Below, piece by piece: positions 60,006 through 64,000 of a stretch of 64,000 bases of DNA. The translations under genes and the position numbers were made by a program. Origin of the DNA: Homalodisca vitripennis (Eukaryota > Arthropoda > Insecta > Hemiptera > Cicadellidae); assembly GCF_021130785.1 (NCBI RefSeq), contig NC_060212.1:151680501-151744500 (forward strand), written 5' to 3'. The stretch's first letter is position 1; each line of letters starts with the position of its first letter. The notes beneath the pieces are model-generated. The model had not been told where the DNA came from, searched no databases, and worked only from the letters and a program-made list of their open reading frames with translations.

Positions 60006-60858
60006 CTTTTGTTCAGTTAGGCTTACAAAATATGAGCTAATCACAAGATAAGTGAAAAATATATTAAAATTTAACCATATCCAATAAAAAATCCTACAAT
60101 TATTATTATTACGTATAATAACTAATCATGTAAAATTATCCGATGATCGTACAATTCCAAAAATATTTTTTTACTACATATACATATCTACTTGTATTAC
60201 ATCATCAATACAGTAGTTTCCGCTTTAAAATCACCAACAATGCAGAGAACCATGAACGCACTATCCCAACAATGCCTACTATTAATTACTTTGCTTCCGT
60301 TACTGCAGAAGAAGCGACAATTAAAACTATAAACCAATTATTTATGTCAAATCTAATATACAGTATATGTGAACTGAAGTAATACAGAATGACGAAGTTT
60401 GAAACTACAATCTCACAAATGTGTCCAATACGAAGTTTTCTAATGAGAGAGAGTCCCTGGAGAGACTGGATGATATCCAATCATCTGGCAGAGTTACAAC
60501 AGACCATCCATCAGTTGGATGACTACTGTTGTGTGCATTTTTACGAGACAACATCCGCTCCGTTTTAACAACCACTTTGTTATCCAACAAAAAGGCTGTT
60601 TCATGGGATGTACTGAGGAACCATAAAACAACACTGAATTAGAGCACGAAGAGAGGAATATCCCTCAGTTTTATCTGTAACTTTACACTGTATATTACTA
60701 CTACATAGAGGCAAAAACACTGACATATATTAATAAATCAACAAACTAATAAATGTATATTAATAATGTAGCGATTTTCGTCTGAGTATCCTTTCCGGCG
60801 CAGCCGGAAGAAGGTAAATATGTCATGTATGTCTGTTTTCTTAAAATATTAAATTTTT
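60006..60858. other. Unique DNA
   Basis: Overlapping frames on both strands at 60143-60382, 60286-60480 and 60405-60590 carry no recognised motif. A small hairpin TTCCGGC-GCA-GCCGGAA lies near 60791-60807. Confidence 0.5.
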
Positions 60859-60950
60859 AATCGACCTGAGCATTGACCAAAAAATAACCCAGGTCGATTT
60901 ATTAAAATTGATCCTTGATTAATTCGACCAGGTGATGCATCAATTTTAAT
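60859..60950. repeat. Two adjacent perfect hairpins
   Basis: AATCGACCTG (60859-60868) pairs with CAGGTCGATT (60890-60899), 10 bp perfect, 21-base loop. ATTAAAATTGAT (60901-60912) pairs with ATCAATTTTAAT (60939-60950), 12 bp perfect, 26-base loop. The second loop contains TCGACCAGGTG, echoing the first stem. It may be a tiny foldback element. Confidence 0.8.
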
Positions 60951-62265
60951 CATATAGTTTAGTATTAAATTTATATAGCCTAATTGGCATATTAAAATTA
61001 TATTTAAATGGTAAAAAATTAAGAAACTCTCTTATCCTTACCAGGTATGAATAGTTAGAAATATCTATGTTAATACTTGTCCGATCTTAAAAATCTTGAT
61101 ACCACAATTTTTACGACTAAAACTTCCACATTTTTACAGGTTTTAAAAAAATTAAGAGGTTTTGAAATATTTGGATTTAAAAATTTAAAATTATCTCCAT
61201 TTAAAAAAGAATGTTGTAAAAAATATTTAAAAACTTTTAAGGAATATGTAAATAATCTAGACCAATATTCATACCAAGTTTCATGATTTTACCTTAAATA
61301 ACTTCTAAGATATTAAGCATTTTGTAAAACTTACATGCAAATAGACAGACGGAAAATGGAGCGATAAAGACCATGTGTTCACATTTTTTTGTTTTGACCT
61401 TTTGAGTGACCTCTTGAAGTTTGGCTACGTACGGGGCACTCTGTATATCTTGAAAGCTTTGGTCGGTAACTATCAGCAAACATGACTAGAGACCAAACAA
61501 TTGTTACCGAGAAGTCATTTCTCTACAATGTCTAGTTGGTATACGTGACTAACGTGGGAAATTAACGAAATCCTAACTAAACTGAAGAACACCAGCTTTA
61601 TTTGATAACAGCTTATAACAAAAGGAAGTGTTTACAATTAAGTCACACAAATAATTATATTTTTATAACAGTCAGCCAGCGACATAATGAGACCAAATAT
61701 TTGGTCTACATGTGTTTGGCTAATGCTGATTAAATTTTACGTATGTAACTTTCGGTAGGTTTTCTTTGTCTTGAGTTACAAAATGATTACAAAAAATATT
61801 TATTTATATTTTTAACCTTTACGGTGCCATACCATTTCGACCTCCAATAAAACCAGCGCGACTGATTGATTATTGATTTGGTGAAACTCCTTATTCAAAT
61901 TCACGAAAACACGGTCGTGTGCTTATATAGTGCTAATTGGCTACGAATCCTAGATTATGTGGTTTGTTTACAAACATATGCCGAATAAAGTGTTTGTACA
62001 CGTTTTATTAATAGAGTTTAAGTTGTACGGTGAGCGTGTTTACAATCGATTACATTGATATCAAACCTGGTTTAGAATAGCCCTGAGGGATGAAATCGAT
62101 CGCTTCTCGAAATAAAATATAATAAAATTTAGATTGGAAAATAAGACATATTATTGATTTATTTCACAGAAGACCTGACAGATTTTAAGCAGACTCCCAA
62201 GATAAAGGAGCAGGATCAGTTGTTCGAATTGTAACTTGATCACGAACTTAAGCAACAATATTTAT
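60951..62265. other. AT-rich DNA with dispersed-repeat-like stretch
   Basis: The stretch 61255-61460 (including AGACAGACGGAAAATGGAGC and a GCACTCTGTATAT end) has the look of a dispersed repeat with a TIR-like right end, but no partner end was found. Frames at 61077-61286 and 61294-61479 lie in this region and have no known domain. Confidence 0.4.
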
Positions 62266-62385
62266 TTATTTTATTTACATGCAACAATACAGGTTACACA
62301 CCCAATTACATTGTGCATGTTTAAATCAAGATGACATGCAATAATATCCACACAATCAAATATAATCCAGTCCAGTCCAGTGTTC
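62266..62385 (-). mobile_element. LINE 3' terminus (fragment)
   Basis: On the minus strand the sequence ends TTGCATGTAAATAAAATAAA followed by TAAATATTG, a typical AAAT-type LINE tail. No coding part remains. Confidence 0.4.
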
Positions 62386-62440
62386 CACCAAAATAGTTCC
62401 CATTAAATAGATAATTAAGCCTAAAGATAAATAACAGATA

Positions 62441-62441
62441 C

Positions 62442-62494
<53 letters not shown>

Positions 62495-62545
62495 GATATA
62501 ACAACATAACTATAATAAAATTTACACGCGTGTGCGTGCGTGCGC

Positions 62546-62577
<32 letters not shown>
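62441..62577. repeat. Compound AT and GT microsatellites
   Basis: AT repeats (62441-62498) are followed after a short gap by CG/GT-rich repeats and a GT run (62529-62577), which abut the tail of the LINE. Confidence 0.95.
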
Positions 62578-62581
<4 letters not shown>

Positions 62582-64000
62582 ATAATAATAATTAATAATA
62601 CTCTTTATTTGCAGGAAACAATTAACAATAATTGTATTGCAAGCGTCATATAGAAATAAAAGTCCTAATCTAATAACTAACACAATTAATTTTAATTCTG
62701 AGTAAAAAAAATATTCGAGTAAATTTAAAATAAAAATTACTTTTTGGGTATGTGCCACCTGCCCGCCGTTTTCTCGATAGTGGCCAAAATTTTCTTGGAT
62801 ATCAGAAGGGGAGTTGTAATTTTTTTTTTTAATGTTAGTGAAGACTATCCCAGCGACCCATCGCAAACTCGTCAACTGAGTAAAATGCTTTGGACACTAA
62901 GAAGTGTTTTAATCGAGATTTAAATTGTTTGTGGTTTATTGACGCGTTTGATCTCTTCAGGGAGCCTATTGATTAGCCTCACACCAACCTGAGATGGCAA
63001 GCGTTCAAAAACAGTAGTTCTGTGCTGTGCCATACGAAAGTTTGTCCCGGCCTCTAGTTCCGTATTGGTGTACGTCGCTACCCCGAAGTGAGACGCACTT
63101 GAATCGGCAGTATAGCACGACGTCGAGAATGTAGAGGCTAGGCAAAGTGAGTAATCCAAGCTCCCCGAAGGCTAATTTACACGACTCTCTCTGATTTAAT
63201 TTGTAAATGATTCTGACAGCTTTCTTTTGCATTCTAAACACTCTATTAAATTTGTATCTAGAACAGCCACCCCACAATCTTAGACCATAAGCTAAATGTG
63301 GATGTATTAGGCCAAAGTAAGCTGTCTTCAGAATATCCAATGAACAGAAATTTTGCCAAATTGCGTAAGACATAAATGCCAGAAGCAACCTTTGAACAGA
63401 CACTCTCAATGTGAACGTCCCATGTCAGCCCTCGATCAAGGTGCATCCCAAGAAACTTGGTGGATTCTTCTTCTTCTATTATGGTTTCATCCACCATCAC
63501 AATTGGTCGGATTTCGTTTTCATTTTGCCGAAAACAGAAATTAATCACGCTTGTTTTAGAACAATTTGTTTTCAAATTGATATTGAAAAAATGATCAATG
63601 CATGAGTTGAGTTCTTCAAAGGCTTTGATTTCAAGATCTGGTTTGGTTTTTGATCTAATGCAGAGAGTCGTATCGTCAGCATACTGAATCTTCTTTCCAT
63701 TATGGATTGATGAACTCAATCTGTTGACGTAGACGAGAAAAAGGACAGGCCCTAGAATCGATCCTTGTGGGACTCCATAGGGCATTTTAACTTTTCCTGA
63801 GAGGGTATTCGCGATCTGCACACACTGCTCTCTATCATTTAGGTATGACGAGAGCCATTTGTGAGGCAAACCACGAACACCGCTTGACCATAACTGGTGC
63901 AACAGTATTTCATGATGCACACAGTCAAAGGCCTTTGAGAGGTCGAGAAATATGCTAAGCACATGTTCCCGCCTCTCCAAACCATCGACAACAGAATCAA
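62578..64000 (-). mobile_element. CR1/Jockey-like LINE, 3' portion, cut by window end
   Basis: On the minus strand this includes RT coding (64000 down to 62835), a 3' UTR of about 230 bp (62834 to about 62600) and an ATT-repeat tail (62600 to 62578) preceded by GCAAATAAAGAGTATT. A microsatellite tail without poly-A is usual for CR1-related LINEs. The 5' half lies beyond the window. It is the least decayed of the four family members seen here. Confidence 0.88.
62835..64000 (-). pseudogene. LINE ORF2 reverse transcriptase, C-terminal part
   Basis: The main frame (63980 to 63258) gives the RT core: FLDLSKAFDCVHHEIL, GVPQGSILGPVLFLVYVN and the catalytic box YADDTTL (63671-63683 region), then STKFLGMHLDRGLTW. 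Reading continues in a second frame (LDILKTAYFGLIHPHLAYG, QKKAVRIIYKLNQRESC), a third (RTTVFERLPSQVGV, RLINRLPEEIKR) and a fourth (SRLKHFLVSKAFYSVDEF, MGRWDSLH), ending at TAA (62835-62837). Three frameshifts, near 63355, 63030 and 62920, break it, while no other in-frame stop was noticed. The enzyme would copy the element's RNA into a nicked target site. The N-terminal endonuclease lies outside the window. Exact clade (CR1, Jockey or L2-like) was not resolved. Confidence 0.88.

Noticed and set aside
60400..60660. Possible Tc1/mariner DNA-binding domain remnant
   Set aside because: A plus-strand reading (ERLDDIQSSGRVTTD) faintly recalls the region after the helix-turn-helix, but there are stops, no flanking terminal repeats and too little similarity.
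62522..62875. 117-codon minus-strand frame
   Set aside because: It covers the LINE 3' UTR, its ATT tail and the GT microsatellite; the real LINE frame ends at 62835.
63353..63605. Plus-strand frames of 63 and 64 codons
   Set aside because: They are antisense shadows of the LINE reverse transcriptase.

Overview
The window looks like non-coding DNA from an animal nuclear genome, most likely an insect and possibly a hemipteran; the exact lineage cannot be fixed from the sequence. It is AT-rich throughout and has no operons or long open frames. It carries remnants of typical arthropod transposons: CR1/Jockey-like and RTE-like LINEs, a Penelope-like element, a Tc1/mariner-like element, a Mutator-like transposase, a Pif1/Helitron-type helicase end and a tRNA-derived SINE. 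Nearly every open frame above 60 codons is chance, satellite sequence or a transposon relic. No complete host gene is visible. One 71-bp GC-rich segment at 12464-12534 (minus strand) has the look of a host exon, so part of the window may be intron or flank of a larger gene.

Layout. 1-4700: a Penelope-like 3' end, then two satellites, ten near-identical copies of a 125-bp unit (926-2185) and about six copies of a 292-306-bp unit (2710-4440). 4700-16300: mostly unique AT-rich DNA with the exon candidate. 16300-19800: a 105-bp triplication, a GC-rich patch, a foldback built from two inverted Penelope-like ends with a 15-bp flanking duplication, microsatellites and a 285-bp duplication. 22400-22700: a small inverted-repeat element inside a TA microsatellite. 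27290-29740: a tRNA-derived SINE, then a second copy of the same family on the other strand whose body is triplicated and which sits in the edge of a 90-bp satellite. 29740-36690: unique DNA with an enhancer-like block. 36690-39850: a Penelope-like endonuclease fragment, a tRNA 3' half, a LINE tail, a Mutator-like transposase relic and an old LINE reverse transcriptase copy. 43500-44190: an inverted-repeat element. 46460-50310: two LINE 3' fragments and a helicase end. 52811-53403: a complete but internally deleted mariner-like element. 53995-54240: a foldback. 56262-56430: an RTE-like fragment. 62578-64000: the youngest LINE copy, on the minus strand and running off the right edge.

The LINE copies at 38930, 46460, 49090 and 62578 share one family and all lie on the minus strand. 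GC-richer, non-repetitive blocks rich in homeodomain-type cores (for example 30290-30480, 45890-46050, 57360-57640) look like conserved regulatory DNA, which is an inference. The most interesting structures are the repeated CTGANGA-hairpin-AAA motif at four loci, the SINE with a tandemly amplified body, and the mariner-like element whose centre is replaced by an AAT microsatellite. All coordinates and similarities were read by eye; no database search was run.
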